This document shows positions 9,949 to 23,640 of a stretch of DNA of 64,000 nucleotides, in pieces (positions within the stretch are counted from its first letter, which is position 1; the number at the start of each line of letters is the position of its first letter). The position numbers and the translations under genes are program-made. Source of the DNA: Motacilla alba alba (Eukaryota; Chordata; Aves; Passeriformes; Motacillidae); assembly GCF_015832195.1 (NCBI RefSeq), contig NC_052018.1, forward strand, positions 62,061,666 through 62,125,665, given 5' to 3'. A model generated the notes under the pieces. That model was not told where the DNA came from. It was given only the letters and a program-made list of their open reading frames with translations, and searched no databases.

Positions 9949-12565
9949 ATGTTGCAAAATCGTGTCCTATAGGCAAGGCTCTCGCCCATGGCACATCAGG
10001 CACCAGTGCACCTCTGCTGCAGGGCAGCCAAGGGACTCTGGGAGCCTAACACCTCCAAGGTCTGTTCAAGCATGTAAATAGCCTACAAGACCTGCTTGTA
10101 GGCTGGACTGCAGGCTGGTGGGAACAGTGGAAGAAGAAAACAACAGCTTTCTGAAAACCAGAAAAATTTTCTGCTCTAGTGAGTTTCCTTGCTTTTTTGC
10201 ATTGTATGAATATTCATTCTGAAGCTGACATGTCGAGGGGAGCTTGGTCAGCAGGAGGCTTAATAAAAGAAAAAGCCAAACAATATTACTTTATAAACTG
10301 CCTTTTTCGGATACCTTCCTGATGAGTGACATCTCTGAACTGACAGGAGCACTGCAAAGCGAAACAGCCGGGATGAATATGCATGGCAGCACACAGCCCC
10401 ATGAGCACCCAGTGAGCTGGAGAAAGCCAGTGGCGGCAGATCCAGCTCTGTACTGAAGAACAGCATTTCTTTTTCCCCATCTCCTGCCAGAATATAAGAA
10501 GGGGCTGACACCCTGCTATAGAAACTAATGGAGTTTCCACATTCATTTTAACAGCAGGAGCTGTAGTCTCTGAAGGCTTGTTTCCATGAGGTGATGAGAA
10601 ATCTTGCTGCTAAAGTTGCAGAGGAATGTCAGAGTACTTGGCATTTTGCCATTTCAACCTCTTTCGTTCCCATCTGTTCCTGGAGAAGCAAAGGTCTTTG
10701 CCTAGTTCAGCTGTGCTCTGCCAGGGCTTTGGGGGGCAGCTCTGGGCCATGGGAGGAGGTGGTCCCTGAATGTCTTTGTTTCTGGTATAAACACCCTGAA
10801 TCCTCTGAGCACGTTAGACCATTAGCAGTAGTCTGCAAGGCAAAGGAAGGCTTGGGAAGAACCTGTGTGCTTATTTTTCCTTAACAGATACACACTTAAA
10901 ATCTCTAAGGGGTTACTTCAAAAGAGCGACTTAGAAAAGCCAGGTTTTCTGAAGAGCTGGACTTTGACTGAGGCACTTAGATTAAGCGGTCAGAGTTTTC
11001 AGAAGTGCTGAGCATTTGTTATCAGCAGAAACTGCTGGTTTCTGGCCACATGTGAAAATCTGGCTTAAAAACTTAATGACTAACCTAATGATGCCTGGCA
11101 CTTCACCTCCATTTGTTATTTTCCACAATCTTTCTTTCCACCACAACATCTTTATTTAGCCAGAAAAAAAAGGAGGAAAAAAACAAATTAATGAAACAAT
11201 AAACCAATATTCATGGCTGAAATACCCTGTTCCTTTTTACTGCCAAGTAAAATGTAAATGATAAAGCAGACCAGTTTTGTGACAAAGTTTTTCCCCTCCA
11301 TTTCATATTTCTTGATGACATTTTAACACATGGGGCTGGCACAGCACCACATCTTGGACTAATTTTTAATCTTTCAGAAATTTCCCTTGGACATACAGAA
11401 GAGAGAGGGTCTTTTAACTCTGAGAAAAAAAGGTAAAAATCAGAAAGTCAAAGGGATGGAGTACTGCAGGGAGCAGTCCTTCTCTGGCAGAAGATGAGCT
11501 AAATAGTCTAATAGTTTTTTTCCATCTGCATTTCCTCTGGCCCTACTGTGAGCAAAAGGGATTCTGATCCAGCTGATCTGTCAGGGTGGGGGGTGAAGGG
11601 AACTGGGTGATATTATAAGCCAAGTCCTGCTGCCTAGTCCATCATTAACACAGGAAGTAGGAAGAAGCTGAGGGGGATAACGCCCCTGTGGTGTTGCCCC
11701 TGCTCTGCAGGATCCTGTGAAACGTTTCTGCTGGCTCTCTGCAGAGCTGGATTCCTGCCAGACCACAGGAGCAAAGGATCAGCCACTGTCTAGAGCGTTG
11801 CCTTGCACTAACCTGCTGCATTTCCATGCAGAAGTCCAAGTGAGAGTTAAGGCTGCGCTGGGCAGCCTAAACTTTGGCTTGTTTGCTCTCTAGCTGCTGC
11901 TGCACAGCTGTGGGCTGCCTTGGCCACTGCTGTGAAAGCCACTGGTGGAGCAGTGCTGGCTGGGTGCCCCCCTGCGTGGGGCAGGTCAGGGAGCTGGTGG
12001 AGGCTCCAGAGATGCTGGCCTTCGCAGCCAATCCTCTGCTTGAGGCTGCTCTGGCTGGTCAGTGTCCCAGGAGCTCCCAAAAAGTGCATGGAAATTCTGT
12101 ATCCTGGAGCTTGCAAAGTTTCCTGGCTCCTGCAGTCTTTATTTTCCAGGAAAGGGGACAAGCTAAACCCTCTGATGGTTTGGTTTCTGTTTTTTTCAAA
12201 TTTAAGGTATTCAAAATAATGCTGGTGGTGTCAAATATTGCTCTTCCCTGGGGGAATATGAGACAGGAACCAAAAATACGTTGTCACAATGCATACTACC
12301 TGAGAATTTCATCAAATTAAAAAGAGCAGTGAATAAGAAATTCCCTGACTGTTTTAAATAGACAGGATAGAGTCTCTTTCCTTCTCTAACTTTAGTCTGC
12401 TTGCTCCAGAAACTTCGGCTGTGACGACAATTTAGTCATCTGTATTCTGCATGTTTAATGGGATGCCAGCTCCTGATTTTACACGCAAGTTTTGTGATAG
12501 ACTGTCTATTTCAGCAGAAATTACTGTTTTCAGCTTGGTGCTTGGGGTGCTGAAATTACCAGTGT
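9943..12565. other. Intergenic, no gene seen
   Basis: No recognisable exon, RNA gene or repeat family beyond low-complexity A- and T-rich runs (for example around 11165-11190). The GC-richer part at 11660-12130 gives open frames on both strands, the usual sign of composition rather than coding. Confidence 0.55.
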
Positions 12566-13547
12566 CTGAGGTGGGTTGACCCTGGCTGGACACCAGGCCA
12601 CTCTGTCACTCTCCTCCTTAGCTGGGCAGGGGAGAGAAGTTATGATGGAAGGTTGTGGGTTGAGAGAAGGACAGGGAGAGATCACTCACCAGTTGTGGGC
12701 AAAAGAGACTCAACTTGGGGAAACAGTTTTCATTACCAATAAAATCAGAGTAAGATACTGAGAAATAAAATTGGATCCTAAAAACACCTCTCCCCACCCC
12801 TCCCTTTTCACCAGGCTTAATTTACTCCCCACCTACTCCTCATTTACTCTCCCCCAGTGGTGCAGGGGGATGGGAAATGGGGGCTGTGATCAGTTCATCA
12901 CACACTATCTCTGCTGCTCCTTGCTCCTCATGGGGAGCACTCCTCACACTCTTCCCCAGCTCCAGTGTGGGTCCACAGGCTGCAGTCCCTCAGGAATAGG
13001 CAGCTTCAGTGCTCATGCTCTGTGGGGTCACAGGTCCAGCCAGCAAATCTGCTCCAGCATGGGCTCCTCTCTCCATGGGTCCTACCTGTGGAGCTTGCTC
13101 CACAGTGTGCCTCCCAAAGGGTCATAGCCACCTTCAGGCCTCCTCCGGCTCCAGAATGGGGTCCTCCATGGACCTCCATGGAACAGGTGGATCTCTGCTC
13201 CACCATGGACCTCCATGGGCTGCAGGGGCACAGCTGCTTCCCCATAGTCTACACCAGGGGCTGCAGGGGAATCTGAGCTCAGGCACCTGGAGCACCTCCT
13301 GCCCCTCCTTCCTCACTGGCCCTGGTGTCTGCAGAGCTGTTTCTCTCACAGATTCTAACTCTGCCCTTCTCCAGCTTCCCAGAGGCACTACCACTGTTGC
13401 TGATGGGTTCAGCCTTGACCAGCAGCACCTCTGTCTTGGAGCCCACTGGCATTGGCTCCATTAGACACAGGGGAAGCTTCCAGCAGCTTCTTACAGAAGG
13501 CAGCCCTGTTGGCCCTCCTGCTACCAAATCTTGCCTTGCAGTGCCCC
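12566..13547 (-). mobile_element. Avian endogenous retrovirus LTR, minus strand (approximate ends)
   Basis: About 1 kb resembling a GC-rich LTR family widespread in bird genomes. It has GGTTGACCCTGGCTGG near one edge, C-rich sequence around 12780-12860, and a run of imperfect units built on 'gctcca...ggg' and 'gacctccatgg' at about 12960-13275. It ends around GCTACCAAATCTTGCC near 13520-13535. The minus orientation is inferred from my memory of the consensus and from an A-to-G-decayed poly(A)-signal-like site near 12738. The pentamer AGTGT occurs at 12561-12565 and 13548-13552 and could be a target-site duplication, but the LTR ends next to it no longer read TG...CA. No viral coding region adjoins it. 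The open frames across it (such as 13009-13464) are fortuitous. Confidence 0.7.
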
Positions 13548-16500
13548 AGTGTTCTAAATAAATGATGCACAATGTGACGTCTGAAAAGAAGAGCTCAGAG
13601 GGTACCACATTTTCCAAAAAATTGCCATCATTCAAATGCTATAGCATCTGCAGTTGGAATGAAGGCTGAGGCAGGGGAAGAGGAAAGCTTTTTGCATTAT
13701 AACAAATAAAATGCTACCATAGAGTTTCAAGGTGCAAATCAGGCTATAACAAAACATGAGTGTGCATGCTTTCAACACCAAAATGACTTACTGGCTGCTA
13801 ATTAAATCTCACTGCAAATAGGATTTCATTTTTATTTTTTGATGGAAAAAGTGGTTTTGTTACATTTACTTGGCTGACAGCCAGGAATACAGCTCAATAC
13901 AAATCAAGCAAATTTAAAGGCCTTCTGCAGCAACATATGGCTTGTTTGGGAAGTATGAGTCATAAATGGAACCAGATGCAAAAAAAAAAAAAAAAGTTAT
14001 AAGAAGGTAGGAACTGTCCTCAGACAGATGCTACTATTGTTATTTCTGATGTTTCCACCTCATTGTGAAAAATGTTCACATGCATATTGGTGAGCAATTT
14101 TTTTTTTTTTCACTATGGGTTGCTGCCTGTTTCAAAGCTCTTCAGTGGCACAGGTCCACTGAGTCTGCTCATGCAGCTACTTCATACCTTACACAAGCTG
14201 TTTTCTTCTTGCGAGTTATTAAAACACAGTTCCCAGCACTGTTGGTTTCTTCTCCTGGTTTCAGGGTGTTTCTTAACATATGCAGGGTTGGCCTTTAGTT
14301 TGTTCTCCAAGTCCTGTGTAAATACAGGCTAATAGAAGTATGTCCTTGCCTAGGAAGAAACCCTACGGATGCTTTGTAACCACACCCTGTGCATATCTGT
14401 GGGGAGGGCGTGTGTGCATATGCCTGTACACACACAGCCAACCCAAGTGCCAAGAAAATGACAACCAACAGGAGAGGGGAGCCATCGGGGCTGTCTTCTG
14501 CCAAGAGCTTTGACTGCCAGCAGCAAGGCAGCAGGTAAACATGGGGACGACCAGAGCAGAGATGGGGGGTGGGCAGCCTGGGTGCATTTTGGCACCATTA
14601 GTAGGCCTCCCAGCTTTGCCTGGTGGCTGCTGCTGTAGGACTGCTGTCAAGGACTTTCTGAAAACACAAAAAGAACTACCTGCCTGTACACTCATTGATG
14701 TGTTGAGTACCCAGAGTGAAGGTATGCCTCTAGCACAGGGGCCCATAAGTTTCTAAGAGTTTCACTCTTGAGCCCTAAATACCATTTTCTTTTTGCCAGT
14801 CATATTGCACATAGTCCTGTTGTTTTTTTCCCTGATTTCTCCAGCCCTTCACTCCCCATTTCTGATGAAGTATGTCAAGAACTTTGTCCAAATTTAACTC
14901 ATCAAGATCCCCTTCGTTCCTACATAAAATCCTCTCATACTACAGGTAAAACAGATTCTCTGTGTCTCCCTGCTGGGCAAAGCCTAACTAGCCATGGAAG
15001 GAAGAACAGGAAGTAATGTCTTACATGCTCAAGTCCTGTAGAAGAAAATGGCCACGTACCCTTGAACAGTGACACAATTCACATGGTGCAGGCAGTGCAG
15101 GTGCAAACACCAGGTGGTAAGGTAGGCTGTAAATCAGTCTCCTTCACTCAGTGGTGGACACCAGATGATGACTGTGAACACCCCACTGGAACATGCTGTC
15201 CTGTTGCATGTGTTCTCCCAGCCCTGGCTCTTCCTGCATCCCACTGCCAATGCTCCTCCAGTGTGGGCCTGTTTGCACAGCTGCTCCAACAACAGGGCAA
15301 CACAAAGATGTCCTGTGGCTCAGTCCTGACATATCTCTTCAGAGGTATCGTACTGTGTAGTAGTGAACAAGGCCCTTGAAGAACTTGTGAGGCACCTGCT
15401 TTGTGCTGTGGCCTCTTCCAGAAGGATTTACAAGAGCTGCCCTGAGCCTTGTTCATATCCCCCACCTCAGAAGTCAGTGCTTAAACCACAGCTTGAACCA
15501 CTGCACTTTTCTTGGCAGGCATTCTTTGTCCTTAGTAAAAAGGCTATTGTATTGACTCAGTGGCTATCTGATACTACAGCATCTCACCTCATTTGATCTG
15601 CAAGGTTGGTGAGTCACCTGCTTCTCTGAGTGGAAATGTGTTTGGTGTCAGTGGCTGTAGCCTGCTCAAAATGTCCAGTCACAATCATGCCAGCTTCAGC
15701 CTCTCTCACTGCAGCTCAAACTACTGCCCAGCTACAGCATAATCTGACATATGAGCAGGCTGGCTGAGCTGAAGAGGGGGAACTGGCTCAACTCATAACT
15801 CAGGTGTGTGCTTGCTCTCTCTTATCTTAGCAAAAAGTCAAACTACAGGCAGACATTACCTCCCAGAGTTTGCATTACAGCATATGTGTAACTCTTTGCA
15901 CTTTAGGAATTCAGATTGCCTATCTGAGTTGGAAATATTATTTCCTTCTTTTGTACCTTGTTTCTGTTGATGTTTGGGATCATGACAGAGAAGAATTGGG
16001 TGTCAATAATTTTTAAAGTGGTATCAGGGAGTGAAGCTGAGGAGAAAATTACTTGTAAGTCTGTTGCTTTGTATTCAAAGAAATCCTCTGGGAAGGTAGA
16101 GGGAATTTCAGAAGACTGCATTGGCCTCTGGGAAGAACAAGAACCCGTAACCTTGGCTGGGGACCCAATGAAAGAGGCTGTGTAAGATGAATGGACAAAA
16201 ATTTAAACCTGTGCTAAAACCAACCTCATGAGACAAAACACTACTTAAAAGCAGATAGATTTTGCAACTCTTTCTCATGCTGATGACATCAATGGGATTA
16301 CTTAAGTGAATGGGTGTTTATTAAACATGAACAAGAGCTGTGCTATGTAGCATTAAATGCACCCCAGTTGGTTGGAGGTTTGGGAGTTCATGTTCATGAC
16401 TAATTCTTGGTGCTTGCTAAGAAGAGGTGAGAGTGCCAGCAAAGGAGCTTCCAGCTCCTGAGGGGAAAGGCTTTACTTTCTGTGCATTAATTCTATTAGT

Positions 16501-19500
16501 CTTGCTCATTGTGAAGGAAAAACTGAGCTCTCTATCATACCCTCCAAAGGCTTCCTACCTCAGGAAGAGCTGTGGGAGGTTTTGTGTGCAAATGCTCCAT
16601 AAGAAGAAAAGACCAAGAGAATGGAAAAAAGTCTGTGTCTATAGCAGTCTCTCACAGACAGAAATATCAAGGGGGTTGGTCCAACTAAGAGAGAGGTATG
16701 TGCTTAACACACCCAGAGAGGCTCCATTGATTCAATATATTTAAAATCATCACATGGTCTCTGCCTTAACTTGTAAGCTCTTTTAGTCACAAATTTTGTC
16801 TGCATCTTTGGCCAAGATTTTGTTTCAGACAGAGCATCCTTCCAAGCACAACACTTGTGGCAGTGTAATGGGTAACCCTATTTCTTAAGCACAGGAAACC
16901 TAGCAGTTTTTCTGTGCTTGAAGGTTAGATAACCCTTTAGCATGCACTGGAGTTCAAATTTCCCCATGGAGCATGTGTCCTAGCCCCTGGGGAGACTGAG
17001 CCTGTCCCTAGTACACAGGCAGCTCCCTAGAGTGCCTCATCTCTGCTGATGTAGATCCAATAACAGAGATACCCTGATTTAATTCTACAGAGGATTTGGC
17101 TTTTAATTTTGCATGATTTTCATGAGCAGCTGCATGGAAAAAGAAATGCCTGGAGTTGAGTTTTGCTTTGACTTTCTGAGGTTTCCAGGTGAGTACAAAA
17201 TGTATTAACAGCAATCAAAACCAGACTGTACTTTTGCAGACCAAATATATGTGTCCTTAGATTGTACGTGGCTACAATAAACCATAGACAGTTGTATTTA
17301 GAAATCTATTTGTTCCACCTCACTGAATGTGCACTCGTGATGACGAGTTGCTATCGTAACCCTCATTGCTGCACACTCACAGTGCCACAGCAAGCTTCAG
17401 CTTTTAAAAAGTTTCCTGTCGCCTTAGTGGTACAATTTTTCACAGTTGCCCTTCATCACCAGTCTAGTGACAGCTTATTGACAGCTGACAACAACAGGGA
17501 AGGAAAATCCACCAGCTGTGACCTGTTTGTTCCCAACAGCACAGAAATCTGGAAGCTGTTCCAGGTGGCTTGAGGGGACAGAGCCCCAGGCAACAAACTC
17601 CCAGGCCAGAGGAAGGCTCAAAAAAAGGATGAAGTTCACAGTTCCCCAAGACTCAGGGGTAGGTCCTTTGTTTTTTTTTTAAAGTGCAAATTAATAACCA
17701 AAAGAGGGAGAGACAATAGTGAAGGAAACTGCAAACAGCCCTAAAAAGGCTGGAAGTATCTTTTCTTATAGCAGGTTACACTTCCTATTACATGATCAGT
17801 TTGTGATGTTCACATTCAGATATCTGTCCCTCTCAGGAACAATGAAATTACAGCAGGTCTTTGTGGAGACCAAGTTCAAACAGCCAAACTTTCAAAGAGG
17901 TATTTTAATAAAAAGCTGTATGTGAGCACCTGGCTGCTGCTGAGAATGAGGCCAGGAAGGACATTTGAAACCAACTTCTAACTTGTAATGAATTGCTTTT
18001 TTGGAATCCATGGGTATATTGAATGCTCCTGAAGGAACTCAACTCTCAAAAGCAAGAAAACATCCAAGCCTATGTTTAGAATGTTTAATTTAAGACTCTT
18101 ACTCACTTGTGGAAGAATTAAAATTTCAAGGATTAAAATGAGATTTGTGCAACAGGAGCAAACTAGAAAATTCAGCCTTTTATGTATTCTGGGTGAGAGG
18201 ATTAATTAATTTAAAAGAATATCCTAAAGTATCCACGTCATGGGGAACAGGTGTAAGTCTTTGCTCTCCCATGGAATTCTTGATATCATGGGAGGATAGG
18301 TTGCTTCCACAGAATATTTATTTTGTTGGATTCATCTCTGCATTGTACTTGTGGCACATTAATATACAGTACACTCTAATGAATCAAGTGAGGTATATTG
18401 GTCAGGACATACAAGAAATTAAGTACTGTAATATTTTGTTATGCTGGAGTCAGCTGGTATCTCGAGGCAGATGCGATGATTTGGGGGGTTTGTCTAAGAA
18501 AAGTTTACGGGGTATGGATTTTGTAAATTTGTATGATATGGAAAACTCCGTTGCATAGAAGGCTGATCCTTGTGTCACTTCTACCTTTCACCCTCTGACT
18601 CGGACTAGCTAGTGTTCCTAGGAGGAGCTGGCACAGGGCTTGCACTGATAATTAGTGATGCCTTGCAATGCACACATGCTGAGCAATGGCAAGTCAGACT
18701 GGTTCATCGCTGCATAACTCAGTTTGGCAATGCTGTCACCTGGCAAGGGACTGTTGTCATCAAACGAGCTGAATCAGAAACCAATCTGACAAAGGAGGGA
18801 GAATCTACCCTCTTGAATCATATGCTCGATCAGCTCATACAGCTGAGGAACAGCCTGCACGAGGAAATCCTTAAGACAGGGAAATCCCAGCACTGTTAAA
18901 TGTGTGTGAATTACTGAGGACACCCAAGAGAGTGAATGAGACAAGAGGCTAGAGACAAAAGCTGTTTAGTGAAGATGTTTGTCCTTGGAACTTAATTGAA
19001 GATCAAAATAAAAGGTAAACAAAAGCCCAGAGAAATTATGTGTATGTATCTGCTACTTTTTGCATGTTTGGTTACACACCATATCTGTGTCCAAAAAGAG
19101 GTAATACATAAACCAGAATGTTTGTTTCTCCCCTAAAACTCTGGGAAAGTGAAAGTCTGTGAGGTCTGTCTGGACGCCAGGAAGATGTAGCTTTCCTGTG
19201 GGTCTCACTTCTCATGAAACAGTGCTGGGCGAAATACTATCCATTTTAGTGTGGATTTGCAGGATAAACAGTTTCTGGATGACTTTTAGGTATGGAGCTA
19301 GATTTTACCTTTCAGAGCAAAGGCAGTGAGAATGGGATGAGGGGAGTTGCCATGCATATGTGCAATGCAGCAGTGGATCCCTGCAGTGGCCCAGTGGAAG
19401 TGGAAGGAGCCCCTGCTCAGACAGCAGCTCATCATCGCAAACTTGGCAACTTTCAATCAAATAAACATCAGGGGAAGAAGGATCAAAAATTAGGCTGTCA

Positions 19501-22500
19501 TGTTGTGAAGACTTTATTTTTGAATCTATATTTGCTCAGTAAACCCACAGAAATACACAATACTTCAGAAACTTGAAGCAAGTGGATCAATTGGGTGCAA
19601 TGAGGGAAAAAAAGATCATAAAAGGACTTCCATAAGGTTGAGGATGTTTGCAACAGAGATTCCAACAAAGATCCCAAAAGTTTAGTGAAGGATGCTTGAG
19701 GGAATTATACCCCAATACAATGGGCAAAGAAGTAAGATGTGTGATACTCTGAGAATGAGAATTTGAGGACTGAAATGCAGTGGTAACACCTGGGAATTGC
19801 ACAGGAATATGAGTATTGGCTTACCTATGACATAACTATAGTGACAAGTGTCCTGCAGAGCAATAGTGGAAGATAAAAGACCCAGAAAAAGCCTCGTATT
19901 AGTCTTAGGTGCAGAATGCCACATGGAGTTGGGCAGCTGTTAAGATATGGGGAAATTTAGAAAGTGAAGTTTTGAAGTTAGAAAAACAATGTCTAAATAA
20001 CTGGGACAGCACATTCCTTTGCTGTTTATTCATGTCCTAAATGCCAGGAAAGAGGACTTCTATGTGAAAACATCAAGCAAATAGTTTGCAGGCAAATGGC
20101 CTGCTGTGGTAAAATGGCTTTACTTCAGAAAGCAAAAGATATGATTAATTGTATATTGAAATAGTGTTCTAGCAAAGAGTGGAAAAAGAAAAAAAAGCAG
20201 TCATCAACTGAATCTGATTTGAAGTCTAGGTTAGGATGAATTTTAAATTTTAACTATCAGAGGGTCTCACTGGTTATGGATTCCCGCTTGTTTCTGCAAA
20301 TCTTGGATCCACACAAACATTTTATGTGTTTTATAAAAGAAAACTATGACAAACCCAAAAGAAAAAGTGAGTCAGTAGATTTGATAGATCACCATTTATA
20401 AGACAGCCACAAAGTTCAAAGAGATAAAAATGTCTCCCTTCAAAATAGGAAGTGGCCTAACTTCACCCTGTCCCACAGCTTCCCTCAGCATTCTGGTTAA
20501 AAAGTCCCCAGTGACCACGACCTCGATGCAGTCACTTAATGATTTGCCCTGACATAAAGAACTGTGTAAAATGCAGGCAGGGTAAAGAGCATTGGCACAG
20601 CAGAGGTGATATTTGTGTTACAGAAAAGGATACACGTAAAACAAGAGTGGCCCTTGTGCAGCCATATCTCATGGGATCATCAATGGATCATGGGTTGGCT
20701 TTGTTTTGTTTTGGTTTTGATGTGTGTAAACCTTTGCTTGAGGCAGAAGTAGGCAATCCGTATTTGCTGTCAGCAGCCAACTACTTACAAAGTGGTTGGA
20801 AGTTTTTCCAAGAAGGAGACAGGAGACTCTGAGAGTAATAAAATTTTTGACCAGATCTGATAAAAGCATTTGCAGAGATGGTTTTGAACCTACAGTTATT
20901 CCATGAGTTTGCAAGGAATTGTCAGCCTACCCACTGCAGCATCTCACCAGATGGGGGAAGAGTTTATTGAGGCTTATCTGTCTTCAGGGTGAACCACTGT
21001 GGTTTTGGGACTGGGCACATCCCACTTCTTCTCATAAGTTACAAGGCTTTCTGGATTGTTCCCTCCCCATTCAGTGAAACAGATCTTTGCACCTTCTTTG
21101 TGAAGGAAGCAGTCAATGCTCAAGAAACGCTTGGCTTTTGCCAGCCAGTCATCCCAGCCGGAGCTCCCTGCCTGGCTCCAGGCACTAACTGCTCAGGGCA
21201 AAGCAGAGCCCCTACAGGGTGGTAGCTTGCTAAAGCCTGCTTAATAAGTGTGCTACTCCAAGGAATGCATTTCCTTGAATGCACTCCCAAGATCCCTTCC
21301 CTAAGAGGAAAAGATTTTCCCCAGCCACATAAATACCCCTGAAATACAATTACCTGGTGTTCCCAGACCAACAGTGCAGCCTACTGGCCATTACACTCTA
21401 ATTGGCTCATTGAGTTTCCAGCAAAATTAAGTCTCCAACGGGAACCTCATCAGAGCCATGCAGACATGCTTGGTTTCAATACAACATGTTTTTACCAGCA
21501 GAGCCATAATACTCACTGAGGGTGGCTTAAATACCTTTGACTTGTGGCAGATCCCATATATCTTCATAGGGAATTTGCAATTACTATAGCAAAATATGTC
21601 ACTTAAGCTGCCTTAAGTTATTTCTTGGAATTTCCTTTGATTTATTCATGGCTGGAGGATTTGCAATTCAGAGTTTTGGCTGCTTGTCAACATTTTCTCT
21701 AAGGGAGAGATGCATTCCACAACCTTTAAATAGGCTGGGACCATCTTGTCAGATGTGTTTCCTACATCTGACCACATTCCTTAGGCCTATAGTTAATAAA
21801 AATTTCTTGCAATTATTTCCACTTTCTAGGTAATTTAATTTTTTTTCTTAGAGCTTGGGTTTAAAAAAAGGTTATTTATCTTGTAGTTGATACAAGTACA
21901 GGAGCATATGGGATAGGTTTTAGAAAAAATGATCATTCTTGATTTATAACCAAGGAAAGTAATTATTCTCTGACATAATAATTCATTGTCTCTTTTGTGG
22001 CTTAGAGTCAACACTCCTTCTCTAGGTAAAATTTTTTTTTCTGGTAGTCCTTTGGCAGTGTGTTTATCAAAAAAGGACATAATCATAAAAAAATCATGTG
22101 AAACATTATGTAATTTTCAATGGTAGTTATTGCATTCTTGAAATTTGTCTTGGGTTAAATGTAACTGTTCATACTGATCAGAAAACATACATAAAAATGT
22201 TTCAGCAGTGTTTATATTCATAATGGTGTCCTCCTCCATTAACCTAGCATTTCATTATGTTGCTTCTCATTAACTGTTGTGTAAATAAGAATATAAATAT
22301 ATCTCAGTTCCTGTGCTTGTTTCTTGAAATATAATTTCACCTCAATTTGTTTTTAGAAATAGTATTAAAAAAAGAACCTAATTTCATTTTCAGAGATTCT
22401 AGCTATGTGCTCAGGAATTGTGAAGGAACTTGGCGAGGACATAATCTGAAATCTCTTAAAACACCTCCTGCAAAAGCATGTTTATCCAAACGAAGAGGTT

Positions 22501-23215
22501 CCTGACCCAGGAACCCAAGCACTTAGCTGCTTATTTAGCTTTAAGCCTCTGCCTAAGTGGCTCACTGAGCTATCTTCCCCCTCCTCTGAAGGGTGTTGGA
22601 TGGAGCCGGGGGAGTAGCAGGCATAATTTTTTGAGTCAAGAAATTTTAACACACTGTGGAGGAGGAGAAATGTGGGAGGAATATGAACTGATTTCAACTT
22701 ATCAGCCCCAAAGAAATGAGGAATGAAGTCTGAAATTGTGCCGCTTCTTTCCCCTCATAACAAAAGAGAGAGCATCCCGCTGCTCAGAGATCTCCTTGCC
22801 TGTCAAGAGCACTCTGGGCCCATCTCAGCTCCCATTTTTTCCTCTGCATTGAGTACACACAAAGGCTGTCTAGTTTATTTATTATTCAAAATTTATTATT
22901 TTCTTTCCATTAATTTATCTGTTTATTAGATTTTTTTTCCCCTGTGCAGACTATACAGGAATTGAAAGTGTGAAGTAACCTTTGGACTTGAAAATGTATG
23001 GAAGGCAAAATAGGCAGTTGGTATAATTGGAAATCACCCTGTAATTACAACCTGAAACACTTGTTGTGATTGGGCTTTGGCTTGCAGGAGCTAGCATAAC
23101 CCCCTAGGCTGAAAGATAAAGGTCTGCTGACGTTAAATGAGGGTTGCAAATTAATGTAATGAATGACTTTTAATAATAACCTTTTGGAGGTGGTTCAGTG
23201 TTGTTAGCAATAACT
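13548..23215. other. Intergenic, no gene supported
   Basis: Mostly unique sequence with simple tracts (A16 at 13980-13995, T run at about 14099-14110). Short open frames near 18145-18899 and 20539-20832 have a slightly protein-like look but no splice sites, recognised domain or proper start. I do not call them genes. No RNA gene or CR1 end was recognised in this span. Confidence 0.5.
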
Positions 23216-23640
23216 CATGGAATCACAGAGTCATTAAGGTTGGAAAAGACCTTCAAGATCATCAAGTCCAACCTTTGACCAAACACCACCATGTCAACTA
23301 AACCATAGCACTCAGTGCCATGTCCAATTGCTTCTTGAAACCTCCAGGGATGGTGACTCCACAACCTTCCTGGGCAGCCCATTCCAGTACCTCACCACCC
23401 TTTCAGAGAAGGATCTTCCTGATGTCCAACCTGAACCTCCTCTAGAGCATCTTGAGGCCATTACATCTTATCCTGTCTCTGGTCACCTGGGAGAAGTGAT
23501 CAATCCCCACCTGGCTACAGCTTCCTTTCAGGTGGTTGTGGAGAGTGATAAGGTCTCCCCTGAGCTTCCTTTTACCCAGGCTAAACAACCCCAGCTCTCT
23601 CAGCCACTCTTCATAGGACTGACTCTCTAGATCTTTCACT
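23216..23640 (-). mobile_element. CR1 LINE 3' fragment, minus strand
   Basis: The plus strand shows, in order, the reverse complement of the usual CR1 3' region. AATCACAGAGTCATTAAGG and GGTTGGAAAAGACC are followed by AAGTCCAACC, then GGATGGTGACTCCACAACC, CTGGGCAGCCCATTCCAGT, GATGTCCAACCTGAACCTCC and a final block through AACCCCAGCTCTCTCAGCC. CR1 is the dominant LINE of birds and is normally 5'-truncated, as here. Divergence is modest. The open frames on both strands (23328-23630 and 23442-23771) are remnants of or shadows over this repeat. Confidence 0.93.

Noticed and set aside
13009..13464. 151-codon open frame
   Set aside because: It lies inside the minus-strand LTR and reads its repeated units in a non-viral frame.
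20539..20832. A Cys/His cluster (CVKCRQGKEHWHSRGDIC) like a retroviral zinc knuckle
   Set aside because: The spacing does not fit CX2CX4HX4C, there is a stop just upstream, and no other gag-like sequence adjoins it.
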